From Saccharophagus degradans 2-40 (GTDB taxonomy: Bacteria > Pseudomonadota > Gammaproteobacteria > Pseudomonadales > Cellvibrionaceae): 64,000 nt of DNA. The number at the start of each line of letters is the position of its first letter. Positions within the stretch are counted from its first letter, which is position 1. Location of the stretch: NCBI RefSeq assembly GCF_000013665.1, contig NC_007912.1, forward strand, positions 4,897,684 through 4,961,683, in the 5' to 3' direction. Shown here in pieces: positions 25,754-34,452 of the stretch. Both the position numbers and the translations under genes were made by a program. The notes below the pieces were generated by a model that did not search any database, was not told the DNA's origin, and saw only the letters and a program-made list of their open reading frames with translations.

Positions 25754-26680
25754 ATGCACCACATTACTAACAATTCACTTAACACCTTGGTTGCACGCAC
25801 ATTTACTATTCTAGCTTTGGTATTTAGCAACCTCGCGTTCTCGCAAGCAACTACAGAAGACGAAGGTGAGTACCTTACAGCGGATGAGTTTTACCAATCG
25901 CTAAACCCTACCAAAGGCACCATCACTCTGCCCGGCGGCAAAGTAGCTATGCAATTGGGTGACAAATTTGAATACCTTAACCCCGAAAACGCAGAAACCT
26001 TGCTAGTGGATGGCTGGGGAAACCCTCCAGGCAACAAATCATTAGGGATGATTATTCCCGCAGGTGTTAACCCACTTACACAAGAGGGTTGGGGGGTAAT
26101 AATAACTTATAACGCCGACGGCTATGTAAGCGATGCAGATGCCGACGATATTGATTACAACGATTTGCTGAAAGACATGCAAAAAGAAACCGAGAGCTAT
26201 AACAAACAGCGTATAGAGATGGGTTATAGCGCTATGCATTTGGTGGGTTGGGCCGAAAGCCCCACATACGATAAAAGCACCCATAAGTTTTATTGGGCAA
26301 AAGAACTTGCCACAAGTGGCACCGACGAGAACGCACTTAATTACAATATACGCGTGTTGGGTAGAAAAGGGGTATTGGTGCTAAATGCGGTAGCCGGTAT
26401 GAACCAAATTCAAGAGGTAAAAACTACTATGCCATCGCTATTGGCGGTTACTGATTTTACCAAGGGCAACCGCTATGAAGACTTTAATAGCGCCACAGAC
26501 CATGTAGCTGAATACGGCCTTGCGGCGCTAGTAGCGGGTGGGGTGGCAAGTAAGCTTGGCTTTTTTGCTAAAATTGGCGCATTCCTTTTCGCATTTAAGA
26601 AATTCATTATTATTGGTGTTATTGCTATAGGTGCATTAATAGGCAGGATTTTTAGCGGTAGAAAGCCACAGCAGGACTAA
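25754..26680 (+). CDS. DUF2167 membrane protein
   Basis: The start at 25754 follows AAAAGGA and yields a signal peptide (cut near FSQA). The 308-residue product has the DUF2167 features. These are GTITLPGGKVAMQLGDKFEYL near residue 55, a beta-rich exported domain (MIIPAGVNPLTQEGWGVIITY, MHLVGWAESPTYDKSTHKFY, LNYNIRVLGRKGVLVLNAVA) and C-terminal membrane helices (FKKFIIIGVIAIGALIGRIF). The family is widespread in Proteobacteria, with an unknown function. It is probably an inner-membrane protein with a large periplasmic domain. Confidence 0.9.
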   Translation: MHHITNNSLNTLVARTFTILALVFSNLAFSQATTEDEGEYLTADEFYQSLNPTKGTITLPGGKVAMQLGDKFEYLNPENAETLLVDGWGNPPGNKSLGMIIPAGVNPLTQEGWGVIITYNADGYVSDADADDIDYNDLLKDMQKETESYNKQRIEMGYSAMHLVGWAESPTYDKSTHKFYWAKELATSGTDENALNYNIRVLGRKGVLVLNAVAGMNQIQEVKTTMPSLLAVTDFTKGNRYEDFNSATDHVAEYGLAALVAGGVASKLGFFAKIGAFLFAFKKFIIIGVIAIGALIGRIFSGRKPQQD

Positions 26681-26857
26681 TTAGAAACTTGCGCGCATAC
26701 CAGCGGGTTTTTCGGTAAGTTGAAAAGCCCGTTGCACTGTTCGGCAACAGTTTCAGCAATCTAATGCGTTTACTTCTCCCTTAAATCTCGATTTATTTAA
26801 CGCTGTTTATAAACTCTAATCGCACGTATTTTTTACCTTCACCTAGAGTCGACACTC

Positions 26858-27220
26858 ATGACCTACAATGCCGAGCATGTGGTACAAGCCCAACTGGATG
26901 CCTATAACCAAAAAGATATTGATGCATGGAGTAACACCTACGCACCAACGGCCGTGCAATTACTTATAGATGGCACAGTACTGGCTAGGGGACGCGAGGC
27001 CATTAAAGCCAATATAGCGGAACGATTTAAGGAGCCAGACCTGTCTGCCAAGCTTATTAGCAGGCAGGTATTTGATAATGTTGTAATAGATCACGAGCTT
27101 ATTACCCGTAACTTTGATGAGGGTAAAGGCAGTGTAGAAATGCTTTGCATTTACTTGGTGGAAGACAGCGTTATTTGCAGGGCTGAATTTAAAATATTGA
27201 ATAAAATTATTTTCAAATAA
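26858..27220 (+). CDS. NTF2-like (SnoaL-type) protein
   Basis: A 120-residue protein with the NTF2-like alpha+beta fold pattern. The helix start is VVQAQLDAYNQKDIDAWSNTYAPTA (family pattern 'v~~~l~aynagD~da~~a~fadd'), followed by GREAIKANIAERF and then beta strands ending in ICRAEFKIL. The family contains isomerases, dehydratases and ligand binders; nothing here decides which. It is cytoplasmic, with no signal peptide. The small membrane-protein gene follows 62 bp later and may be co-transcribed. Confidence 0.82.
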   Translation: MTYNAEHVVQAQLDAYNQKDIDAWSNTYAPTAVQLLIDGTVLARGREAIKANIAERFKEPDLSAKLISRQVFDNVVIDHELITRNFDEGKGSVEMLCIYLVEDSVICRAEFKILNKIIFK

Positions 27221-27282
27221 TAGCAATTGCCGATTACTAGCTACCCAGTACCGGCTATGTATAGGCCTAAGGAGTAAGCAGC

Positions 27283-27678
27283 ATGTCGGAATACGAACTT
27301 ATTTACCTTGCCAGCGAGTATTTAAATCGCACTTGGAGCCTGCTGCAGTTTTGGGCAAGCATTTCTTTTGGTTTAATTGCCGTAGCTTATTTTGCCTCTA
27401 AGCATTTACATTTAACAATGGTTATTACTTTAACCATTTTATACTTGGCGTTTACCGCTTTTATTTCGTCTATTATTGGCTTAAACGAACATATCGTCGC
27501 GGGGTTTATGGAAGATTTAGCCGCACTCAACACGCTATCGCAAGGTGCTACCAACTTGTTTGAATCGGCGCCAGGGCCTGTAATGCAGGTTTCTATTGTT
27601 GTGGTGTATTTCGGGACGTGTTTTGGGGTGTTATTTTTTCTTTGGTATTCTTATATTTTATCGCGAAAGAATGTTTAA
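27283..27678 (+). CDS. Small multi-pass membrane protein
   Basis: A 131-residue protein with three hydrophobic helices (FWASISFGLIAVAYFASK, MVITLTILYLAFTAFISSII, VSIVVVYFGTCFGVLFFLWY) and a strong ribosome site (AAGGAG). I do not recognise a family. It precedes a 200-bp hairpin repeat and an REP-like hairpin, which may act as its 3' end. Confidence 0.75.
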   Translation: MSEYELIYLASEYLNRTWSLLQFWASISFGLIAVAYFASKHLHLTMVITLTILYLAFTAFISSIIGLNEHIVAGFMEDLAALNTLSQGATNLFESAPGPVMQVSIVVVYFGTCFGVLFFLWYSYILSRKNV

Positions 27679-27764
27679 TAAAGCGAGTAGTTTCCGCGAT
27701 ACATAAGAACGTAAAAGAGAATATAAGCAATAATAAAAGAGAGTATAAAAATTAATAAAGAGAG

Positions 27765-27996
27765 AAGGCTTAACGGCCTCCAGGCTGATGACAAACCAGA
27801 CTCAGGTAACTCAGCGAGTAAATTCTTAGGGTGAAAGATCAAAAATGCTCAATTCATGGACGAATTGAGCAAGTTATAGGGACATATTCATACGTTTTTT
27901 GAGCTTTCACCCTAAGAATTTGCGGATTTAGAAGGATTAAACTCTTCGCAAAAATAATAGAGGGGTTTATCAATAAACTGAAGGCTTAACGGCCTC
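27765..27996. repeat. 16-bp direct repeats bordering the second 200-bp repeat
   Basis: AAGGCTTAACGGCCTC occurs at 27765-27780 and 27981-27996, immediately touching both ends of the 200-bp element. It could be a target-site duplication of unusual length, or an older duplicated hairpin (AGGC/GCCT) used as target. Confidence 0.8.
27781..27980. repeat. 200-bp hairpin-rich dispersed repeat, copy 2
   Basis: Same length and layout as copy 1 at 3013-3212. The outer 28-nt arms are 27818-27845 and 27896-27923, and the inner hairpin (27846-27855 with 27862-27871) is unchanged. The C-G pair 3064/3141 of copy 1 is T-A here (27832/27909), a compensatory change. There are two imperfect positions in the stem. 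It contains no open frame. Confidence 0.85.
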
Positions 27997-28016
27997 TCTC
28001 TTTGGTTATTGCGAAA

Positions 28017-28046
28017 GCCCGATGGCGCTTTGCTTATCGGGCCTAC
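28017..28046 (+). repeat. REP-like hairpin, copy 3
   Basis: GCCCGAT...ATCGGGC stem followed by CTAC. Relative to the copies at 14.2 and 14.4 kb the stem pair T-A has become C-G on both sides. A partial inverted match (GCGCCATCGGG) follows. Confidence 0.7.
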
Positions 28047-28076
28047 TATAAAAGCATTGCGCCATCGGGATGCTAA

Positions 28077-29966
28077 TTAATTAGCGCTTACTAAGTTTAC
28101 TTCAAAAATGGCGGTAGTACCGCTCACTTCATTGCCCACTACTAGCAAGGCAACGCCGCTTGGACTATCTTCGGCGGCTATAAATAAAATGCTTTCTGGG
28201 CCTAAATCGCCAACAGCAGAAAAGTCACCGCCATCAACTAAGTCTTCAATATCTACACTAAAATTGCGCGTATTTATGTATTGTACAAAACGAGCAGATT
28301 CTGGGTGGGTAATATCGTAAGCCATAATGCCGCCAACGCGCTCTAAACCTATAAACGCATAGGTTTTACCGCCGATTTGTGCAATTTCAATCGCTTCTGG
28401 CTCTGGGCCTTTATCATCAGAGCGGTCGTCGCCACCGTTTTCGTCGTTGGTTGCATTAAACTCGTCGCCCAAACGCTGCGCGGTAATGCGTTCGAAATCA
28501 CTGCCACTGTCAAAAACTAAGTCGCCAGTTTCTGCATTCCAAATAGAGAATGAACGCGCACCGTAGGTGTAAAGCGCTTCGTATTCACAACCCGTGCTCG
28601 GTTGACCTGTAGTGGCAAAGGTATCGGTGTCGCAACCAGACACACCCATATTCGCGACTATTTTAATACGGCCTAGGTTTTCGTCTTCGGCGAGGGTATC
28701 GAAGTCGGGTGCGAAACGGGCAAGATCATCTAAGTTAACCGTAGCGCCAGTGTCTTCAATATCTTTTAAACGAATTTCGTCTAAGTAGTGGAAGCAATCG
28801 CCATCGTCAAAGTCAAAACCACCAGCTGCAGTACAGGCGCTTTCATCGGCTGCATCGGTAAGGTATTCGCGCCCATCGCCTTCGTTGGCGGTAATTAAAT
28901 AATTTACGCCACCAAACTGATAGGCATCGATTGAATCTGGCATAAATAAACCGCGTACTGGCCAGTTGGTAATGTTGATGCTGTCGTCTTTGTTACTTGC
29001 ATCTAACTCGTTACCTAGTACAGCGTGATTTTTATAGCCTAAACCTAAAATTGCACTAATGCTGTTATCGGCTAAGTCTATTTCTACTAAGGCATTGTTT
29101 TCTTGTAGCGCAACCCATGCTGTTTGGCTGTCGGCAGATACTGCTATGTACTCTGGCTCTAAATCTTGTGCTACCGATGCGCTTTTGCTCGAAATGCGCA
29201 CATCGTTAGCCAATTCATTTTCGCGGCTGCCGCCAACATTAAAATCGGTAAAGGTAATGTGGGTTACATTCGCAGACGTTACGCTCGCAACACCTGCAGA
29301 AATATCTACAACTGTTACGCTACCTTCTGGGTCTACGCTGTAATCGCCATTTGGCTCGCCTTCGTTTGCCGCTAACACTTTATTGCCGTCTGGGCTAAAG
29401 GTAACCATGTCAGGTAGGGCGCCGGCCTCTACTGCACTTAAAAAAGTGCCGTCTGCTTGATAAAACGCTATATAGCCATTGGCTTGTTTATTACTGGCTT
29501 CTACAGCTACCGCCACCACACCGTTTTTAACGGCCACGCTGTTTGCAGCACCTAACGCATCGGCGCTGGCCACACTGCTTAGAGCCGCGGCGATATCTGT
29601 ACCTAAATCTAATGAGCTAACTAATACGGGGAGTGATGGCTCGCTGATATCCAGCACATCCACCATGCCGGAATTGGCATTTACTACAAAAACCTGCTCG
29701 GTAGCTGCATCATAGGCAACAATTTCTGCTGCGCTTTCGTCAAACTCGCCGCTTTCGTAACGGCCAATAAATTTAATAGCGATGGTGTTTGGCGTTGCAT
29801 CCACGCCATTTTCGCCGTTCGAACCAGCAACACCTTGCTCACCCTGAGGGCCCTGTGCACCGGTATCGCCTTTCTCACCTTTGGCACCATCATCGCCGCT
29901 ACAAGCAACTAAACTAGAAATTAACGCAGCAAGCGTTAATTGTTTGAACGTGGAATCGAAAGTCAT
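28077..29966 (-). CDS. Choice-of-anchor I lipoprotein with collagen-like segment
   Basis: A 629-residue lipoprotein (LISSLVAC, lipid Cys22). Immediately after the anchor lies a short collagen-like Gly-X-Y stretch (GAKGEKGDTGAQGPQGEQG continuing to GENG). The rest is a beta-propeller-like 'choice-of-anchor I' domain. It has VFVVNANSGMVDVLDIS, MVTFSPDGNKVLAANEGEPN, YLITANEGDGREY, a Cys-rich loop near 375-395 (ACTAAGGFDFDDGDCFHYLD) and DDKGPEPEAIEIA near the end. The family is found on cell surfaces and is sometimes annotated as alkaline-phosphatase-like, without proven activity. The collagen-like segment probably acts as a stalk. It is a single gene. Confidence 0.88.
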   Translation of the reverse strand: MTFDSTFKQLTLAALISSLVACSGDDGAKGEKGDTGAQGPQGEQGVAGSNGENGVDATPNTIAIKFIGRYESGEFDESAAEIVAYDAATEQVFVVNANSGMVDVLDISEPSLPVLVSSLDLGTDIAAALSSVASADALGAANSVAVKNGVVAVAVEASNKQANGYIAFYQADGTFLSAVEAGALPDMVTFSPDGNKVLAANEGEPNGDYSVDPEGSVTVVDISAGVASVTSANVTHITFTDFNVGGSRENELANDVRISSKSASVAQDLEPEYIAVSADSQTAWVALQENNALVEIDLADNSISAILGLGYKNHAVLGNELDASNKDDSINITNWPVRGLFMPDSIDAYQFGGVNYLITANEGDGREYLTDAADESACTAAGGFDFDDGDCFHYLDEIRLKDIEDTGATVNLDDLARFAPDFDTLAEDENLGRIKIVANMGVSGCDTDTFATTGQPSTGCEYEALYTYGARSFSIWNAETGDLVFDSGSDFERITAQRLGDEFNATNDENGGDDRSDDKGPEPEAIEIAQIGGKTYAFIGLERVGGIMAYDITHPESARFVQYINTRNFSVDIEDLVDGGDFSAVGDLGPESILFIAAEDSPSGVALLVVGNEVSGTTAIFEVNLVSAN

Positions 29967-30134
29967 ACTATCACTCGCATTATGTCATGTTATAAAACAC
30001 GCCATATTGCGGCTAATTCGTGACATACGAGTGAAGGACTTATTACGGATTGGTTACAGTTTTTATTGGGTAAGCTTAATAACCAGCGCCGTATTTTGCT
30101 CGACGGTGCTGGCTATAAAATCTCAAAGAGCCAA

Positions 30135-31958
30135 TTAACTATTTAAGATATTTGGTTGCGCAGGGGCTGGCGGCGCGTCCTCAATTAGGCTCACAATGGT
30201 CCAATCGGGTTTAGGTTTGATGGGCTTATCTAGGGTGTAAAATTGCACACGGCCTTGGGTATCTACTGCAAACAATGGGGTTGCACGGGAGCCGTAGGTT
30301 TCGCGGTAATTCTCTTCGGTAAACGCCTCAGATAATTTTGTGGCTTTTATTTTAGCGCCGCGGTTTACCAAACCAACTAATCGCCCGTAAGTAGCGGTGC
30401 CGTTAAACAGGCTGAGTTTGCGGGCGTAATCTTCAGATACTTTATGGCTTGCGCGGCCTTCTTGTTCGCCGCTTGTAAGCGCCAGTACTTTGCCTTTACC
30501 CAAGGTGTATTCAAAGTGATAAGTAACCAATGGGTTTAATTGGCGATAGGGCGACAACACAAGTACTTGGCCAATTGCGGATAAATCTAACATGCGTTCG
30601 GCGTGTTCAGAGATGGGGTTACCGTAGTAGGTGGGTATGTTTTCCATGCGTGCTTCGCTAATAGATTCCCAGTTGGTATCGCAAAGGCGAACTGATATAT
30701 CGCGCTCGATTAACTCTTTAGCTAAGGCGCGTGAAAATTTACTGGCACCAAATATTAATATGCCGTGGGGCGAGGGCGCACGCAGTTTAAGGAACTTAGC
30801 CACGGACACCGACGTTAAGCTTTGCAACACAACAGTAGCAATAATCACTAAGAACACCATAGGCACTAAAATAGCCGCCTGTGCATCGCCTTTTTCTTCA
30901 AGGCGCAGCGCAAACAGTGCCGACACCGCCGCCGCCACAATACCGCGCGGCGCTATCCAGCTTAGTAGAAGCCTTTCGTTAAAACTAATACCTGTGCGCA
31001 GCGCCGAAGCAAACACGCTGAGCGGGCGCGCCACAAAAATAATAGCAAACAGTACAACAATGCTGCCCCAGCCCACGCTGAGTATTTCGCTAAAGTTTAT
31101 GCGCGCGGCGAGTAAAATAAAGAGCGCAGAGATAAGCAGTACGCTTAAAGTTTCTTTAAATTCTAATATGCCGTCTACATCCACGTTTTTCATGTTGGCT
31201 AAGCCGATACCCATAATGGTTACCGTTAGCAAACCCGATTCGTGAGCAATCATATTGGAGCCGGCAAAACCACCCAGCATTAAGGTGAGTACTGCGGTAT
31301 TTTGTAAGTAGTGGGGTATCCACTGGTTGCGCAGCGCCACGCCAATTAAATAGCCCAAACCTGCGCCGATAACGCAACCAACGGCAATAGTTAAACCAAA
31401 TGCCTGCAGCGTGTGGCTAAGTGCGTTTTGATCGGCCACTACAAATTCGTAAACCAATACCGCAAGCAAGGCGCCAATGGGGTCGATAACAATACCTTCC
31501 CAGCGCAAGATATTCGCCACCCGCGTGCTAGGGCGTATGGTGCGCAACATTGGGATAACAACCGTAGGCCCAGTAACCGTAACAATAGCGCCAAATAAAC
31601 AGGCTACTTGCCAACTTACACCCAACGCATAATGGGCAACGGGCGCTACCACCAGCCATGTAATAACTACACCTACGGTACACAAGTTGCGCACCATAGC
31701 GCCATGGCCAGCAATATCTTGCATGCGCAGGGTGAGCGCACCTTCAAATAAAATAATGGCTACCGATAGGGAAACAATAGGAAACAGTAAATCGCCAAAT
31801 AGCTCATCGGGGTGTAACACCCCCAGCATTGGCCCCAGCACTATGCCAGAAATTAGCAGCGGTAAAATTGCCGGCAATTTTAATTTGTAAGCCAAATATT
31901 GGCAGGCTAGCGAAATAAGACCAACGCTTACCAATAGTACTACTGGATCTTGCAACAT
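30135..31958 (-). CDS. CPA1-type cation:proton antiporter with TrkA-N domain
   Basis: A 607-residue protein. Residues ~1-390 form a 12-13 helix Na+/H+ exchanger domain (LPAILPLLISGIVLGPMLG, SLSVAIILFEGALTLRMQDI, VTGPTVVIPMLRTIRP, and an acidic pocket typical of NhaP/CPA1). The C-terminal ~210 residues begin with a Rossmann-type TrkA-N nucleotide-binding fold (ILIFGASKFSRALAKELIER, with the start of the GxGxxG-like turn changed to GASKFS). It should exchange Na+ or K+ for protons, gated by NAD(H) or pH. It is the last gene of the mgtE-mscS-antiporter unit, 27 bp after the channel gene. Confidence 0.93.
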   Translation of the reverse strand: MLQDPVVLLVSVGLISLACQYLAYKLKLPAILPLLISGIVLGPMLGVLHPDELFGDLLFPIVSLSVAIILFEGALTLRMQDIAGHGAMVRNLCTVGVVITWLVVAPVAHYALGVSWQVACLFGAIVTVTGPTVVIPMLRTIRPSTRVANILRWEGIVIDPIGALLAVLVYEFVVADQNALSHTLQAFGLTIAVGCVIGAGLGYLIGVALRNQWIPHYLQNTAVLTLMLGGFAGSNMIAHESGLLTVTIMGIGLANMKNVDVDGILEFKETLSVLLISALFILLAARINFSEILSVGWGSIVVLFAIIFVARPLSVFASALRTGISFNERLLLSWIAPRGIVAAAVSALFALRLEEKGDAQAAILVPMVFLVIIATVVLQSLTSVSVAKFLKLRAPSPHGILIFGASKFSRALAKELIERDISVRLCDTNWESISEARMENIPTYYGNPISEHAERMLDLSAIGQVLVLSPYRQLNPLVTYHFEYTLGKGKVLALTSGEQEGRASHKVSEDYARKLSLFNGTATYGRLVGLVNRGAKIKATKLSEAFTEENYRETYGSRATPLFAVDTQGRVQFYTLDKPIKPKPDWTIVSLIEDAPPAPAQPNILNS

Positions 31959-31985
31959 GCTTAACGACCTTGTTTCTAATTAAAT

Positions 31986-32891
31986 TTAACTGCCTTGTAA
32001 CTTTTTGCTTACTTCGTCGGCAATGGAGCGAATATGCAAATCGCGCTGCGGGAATGGAATTTCAATGTTGCGCTCGCGCAGCTCATCTTCTATCGCCCAT
32101 AAATATTTTGCGCGGGTGCTGCTAATGGAATACATAAGCTCTGGGCTTACCCATACCACCAATTCAAAATCTAGGCTGTTATCGCCAAAATTCGTTAACC
32201 ATACATCTATTTTGCGTTTGTCGCTTTCTATTGTACCGGGCACGTGGCGAGCCGCTTCTATACCCGCTTCGCGTACGGCGTGTTTATCGCTGCCATAAGC
32301 CACGCCAAATGGAATGTGTAACCGGCATACGCTTTCGTCGTAGCTCCAGTTAATAACGCGGCCGTTTATAAATTCAGAGTTGGGTACAATAATATCCACA
32401 AGGTCGTTGGTGGTAATACGGGTAAAGCGAATGGCAATTTCTTGTACCTTGCCCATTACACCCGATTCAAGTTCTACAAAGTCGCCCACTTTTAGCGATT
32501 TATCTAGCAATAAAATAATGCCCGAAATAAGGTTGCTAAAAATATTTTGTAAGCCAAAACCAATACCCACACCTACCGCGCCACCAAAAATGGTAAGCGT
32601 GCTTAAGTTAAACCCTAAGTGGTTTAACCCAAATAAGGTACCGCCCACCCACACTACGTATTTGGCAATGCGCGATAAAGTATAAAAGCCCGAACTGTTT
32701 ACATGGGTGCGGGTTTCGGCAAAGCGGCGAATGTTTCTTTCTAGCAGGTTTGAAAACCACCACACAAAAAACACAATAGCTATTAAGCCCAGCACGCGGT
32801 AAAGGTTTACTTCTGTTTCGCCAATAGTAAACCAACCGAACTCGGCCCATTTTTGCAACATTGGTAGTATTTCGTTTACGTTGAAATCCAT
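31986..32891 (-). CDS. MscS-family mechanosensitive channel
   Basis: A 301-residue small-conductance-type channel. Helices lie at ~25-45 and ~65-90. The pore helix TM3 carries LTIFGGAVGVGIGFGLQNI, then the GIILLLDKSLKVGDFVEL kink and beta domain (VQEIAIRFTRITTNDLVDII, VPNSEFINGRVINW) and the C-terminal alpha-beta cage. It releases solutes on hypo-osmotic shock. It lies between mgtE (54 bp upstream) and the CPA antiporter (27 bp downstream), giving a three-gene ion and osmotic homeostasis unit. Confidence 0.95.
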   Translation of the reverse strand: MDFNVNEILPMLQKWAEFGWFTIGETEVNLYRVLGLIAIVFFVWWFSNLLERNIRRFAETRTHVNSSGFYTLSRIAKYVVWVGGTLFGLNHLGFNLSTLTIFGGAVGVGIGFGLQNIFSNLISGIILLLDKSLKVGDFVELESGVMGKVQEIAIRFTRITTNDLVDIIVPNSEFINGRVINWSYDESVCRLHIPFGVAYGSDKHAVREAGIEAARHVPGTIESDKRKIDVWLTNFGDNSLDFELVVWVSPELMYSISSTRAKYLWAIEDELRERNIEIPFPQRDLHIRSIADEVSKKLQGS

Positions 32892-32945
32892 ACTTTTTCT
32901 TCTTATAGGTAACAGTTGCTCATTACAGAATAGTTAAAGGCCGCT

Positions 32946-34286
32946 TTACACAAGAATTAAACTGCCCAAACCTAAAAACGCTACAAAGCCGACAATATCG
33001 GTAACGGTGGTAAGCACTACCGAGCCAGATAAGGCTGGGTCCAAGCGCAATTTTTTAAGTGCTAATGGCACGGCAATGCCCGACATGGCCGCCGCAAGTA
33101 TGTTCACCAAAATGGCAATGCCAATAACTAAACCAATAAGTATGCTATCGAACCAGTGATAGGTAACTATGCCAATAACAATTGCCCAAATAACGCCGTT
33201 TAAACCACCTACACTCACTTCTTTTCTAAACAGGGCTTTAGTGTTAGAGGAAGTAACTTGGCCTAGCGCCAAGCCGCGAATCATAAGGGTAAGAGTTTGG
33301 CTACCCGCAATGCCCCCCATGCTCGCCACCACGGGCATGAGCACGGCCAGTGCTACCACCTCTTGAATAGTGGCTTCAAATAAACCAATAAACCACGAGG
33401 CTGCAAAGGCGGTGAGCAGGTTTATGCCCAACCACACAGCGCGGTTGCGCGCACTTTTTATAACAGGGGAGAACAAATCTTCTTCTTCATCCATACCCGC
33501 GCTGGCCATAAGTTGGCCTTCGTAGTGTTCGCGAATTACTTCGCACGCGGTGCGCAAATCCATACGGCCAATAAGCTTGCCCTGCGCATCTACCATAGGC
33601 AGGGCACTAAAGTTCGATTTTTCTACCTTAAGGGCGGCATCCAACACTTTTTCGTTACCGTCTATGGCAACGCAATCTTCGTCGGCAAGTTCAATAAGGT
33701 TGATGTGTTCTGGCGAACCAATTACCGCAGAAATTTCTACTGCGCTAGTAAAGTAACCCATGCGGTTAACGAGGAAGATAGTATCGGCATGATCGGGAAT
33801 TTCGCGGCGCAATAGGCGCAGCGCATCGCGCACCTTGGCATTTACTGGCAATACCAACAGGCGGTAGTTGGCCCAGTGACCCGCGCAGTCGTCGCTGTAT
33901 TGCAACGCGTCTTTAAATAAATCGCGCTGTTTGGCATCCATTACAGCCAATGCGCGATCAACCATACGGTTGGGTAGGGTTTCGGCTAGCTCTACAAGGT
34001 CTTCCGCTTCTATACCTTGAAAAATCTCATCCAGCTCTTGGGTAGATGCTTCGCGAATAATGGTTTCACGCGCATCGTGACGCATTGCCAAAAGAATGGC
34101 TAGGCGGGCGGGCTGGCGCACATGCTCCCAGGCGCTTAAACGTTGCACAACGGGTAACGATTCAAGCAGCAGGGCAATTTCTTCTGGGTCGTTGGCCGCC
34201 ACTAGCTGGTTAATAACCTTACCGTACTCTTCAGTATCTTCGGCGTTAACAACGTTGTCGACTAATTCGTTGAGTTCTTCCGCCAT
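32946..34286 (-). CDS. mgtE: Magnesium transporter MgtE
   Basis: A 446-residue protein with the full MgtE order. The N domain is a superhelix (~20-130, PEEIALLLESLPVVQRLSAW, QELDEIFQGIEAEDLVELAE). Two CBS domains follow (~135-260, DTIFLVNRMGYFTSAVEIS, ALPMVDAQGKLIGRMDLRT), and five membrane helices form the transporter (AVLMPVVASMGGIAGSQTLT, the conserved ion-site segment, and VVLTTVTDIVGFVAFLGLG near the end). It takes up Mg2+, with the CBS domains closing it at high internal Mg2+. It is the first gene of the unit with the MscS channel and antiporter. I see no M-box riboswitch in the 166 bp upstream. Confidence 0.96.
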   Translation of the reverse strand: MAEELNELVDNVVNAEDTEEYGKVINQLVAANDPEEIALLLESLPVVQRLSAWEHVRQPARLAILLAMRHDARETIIREASTQELDEIFQGIEAEDLVELAETLPNRMVDRALAVMDAKQRDLFKDALQYSDDCAGHWANYRLLVLPVNAKVRDALRLLRREIPDHADTIFLVNRMGYFTSAVEISAVIGSPEHINLIELADEDCVAIDGNEKVLDAALKVEKSNFSALPMVDAQGKLIGRMDLRTACEVIREHYEGQLMASAGMDEEEDLFSPVIKSARNRAVWLGINLLTAFAASWFIGLFEATIQEVVALAVLMPVVASMGGIAGSQTLTLMIRGLALGQVTSSNTKALFRKEVSVGGLNGVIWAIVIGIVTYHWFDSILIGLVIGIAILVNILAAAMSGIAVPLALKKLRLDPALSGSVVLTTVTDIVGFVAFLGLGSLILV

Positions 34287-34452
34287 AATTGCTCGCCACC
34301 TTGCTTAGATCTGTATTCAGTTGTGCAGCTTTATGTAGCTTGCCGCAAAAAAGCCTCGCCTTTAGCACTGCTGATTGTTAATTACGTGTTTGTGCTGCTC
34401 GATTATTTCGCACAACACTTACACGCAGTTAATACTTACTAGTGTAATTTAA

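Noticed and set aside
34287-34452. Possible M-box magnesium riboswitch before mgtE.
   Set aside because: I could not find the conserved M-box helices in this short region.
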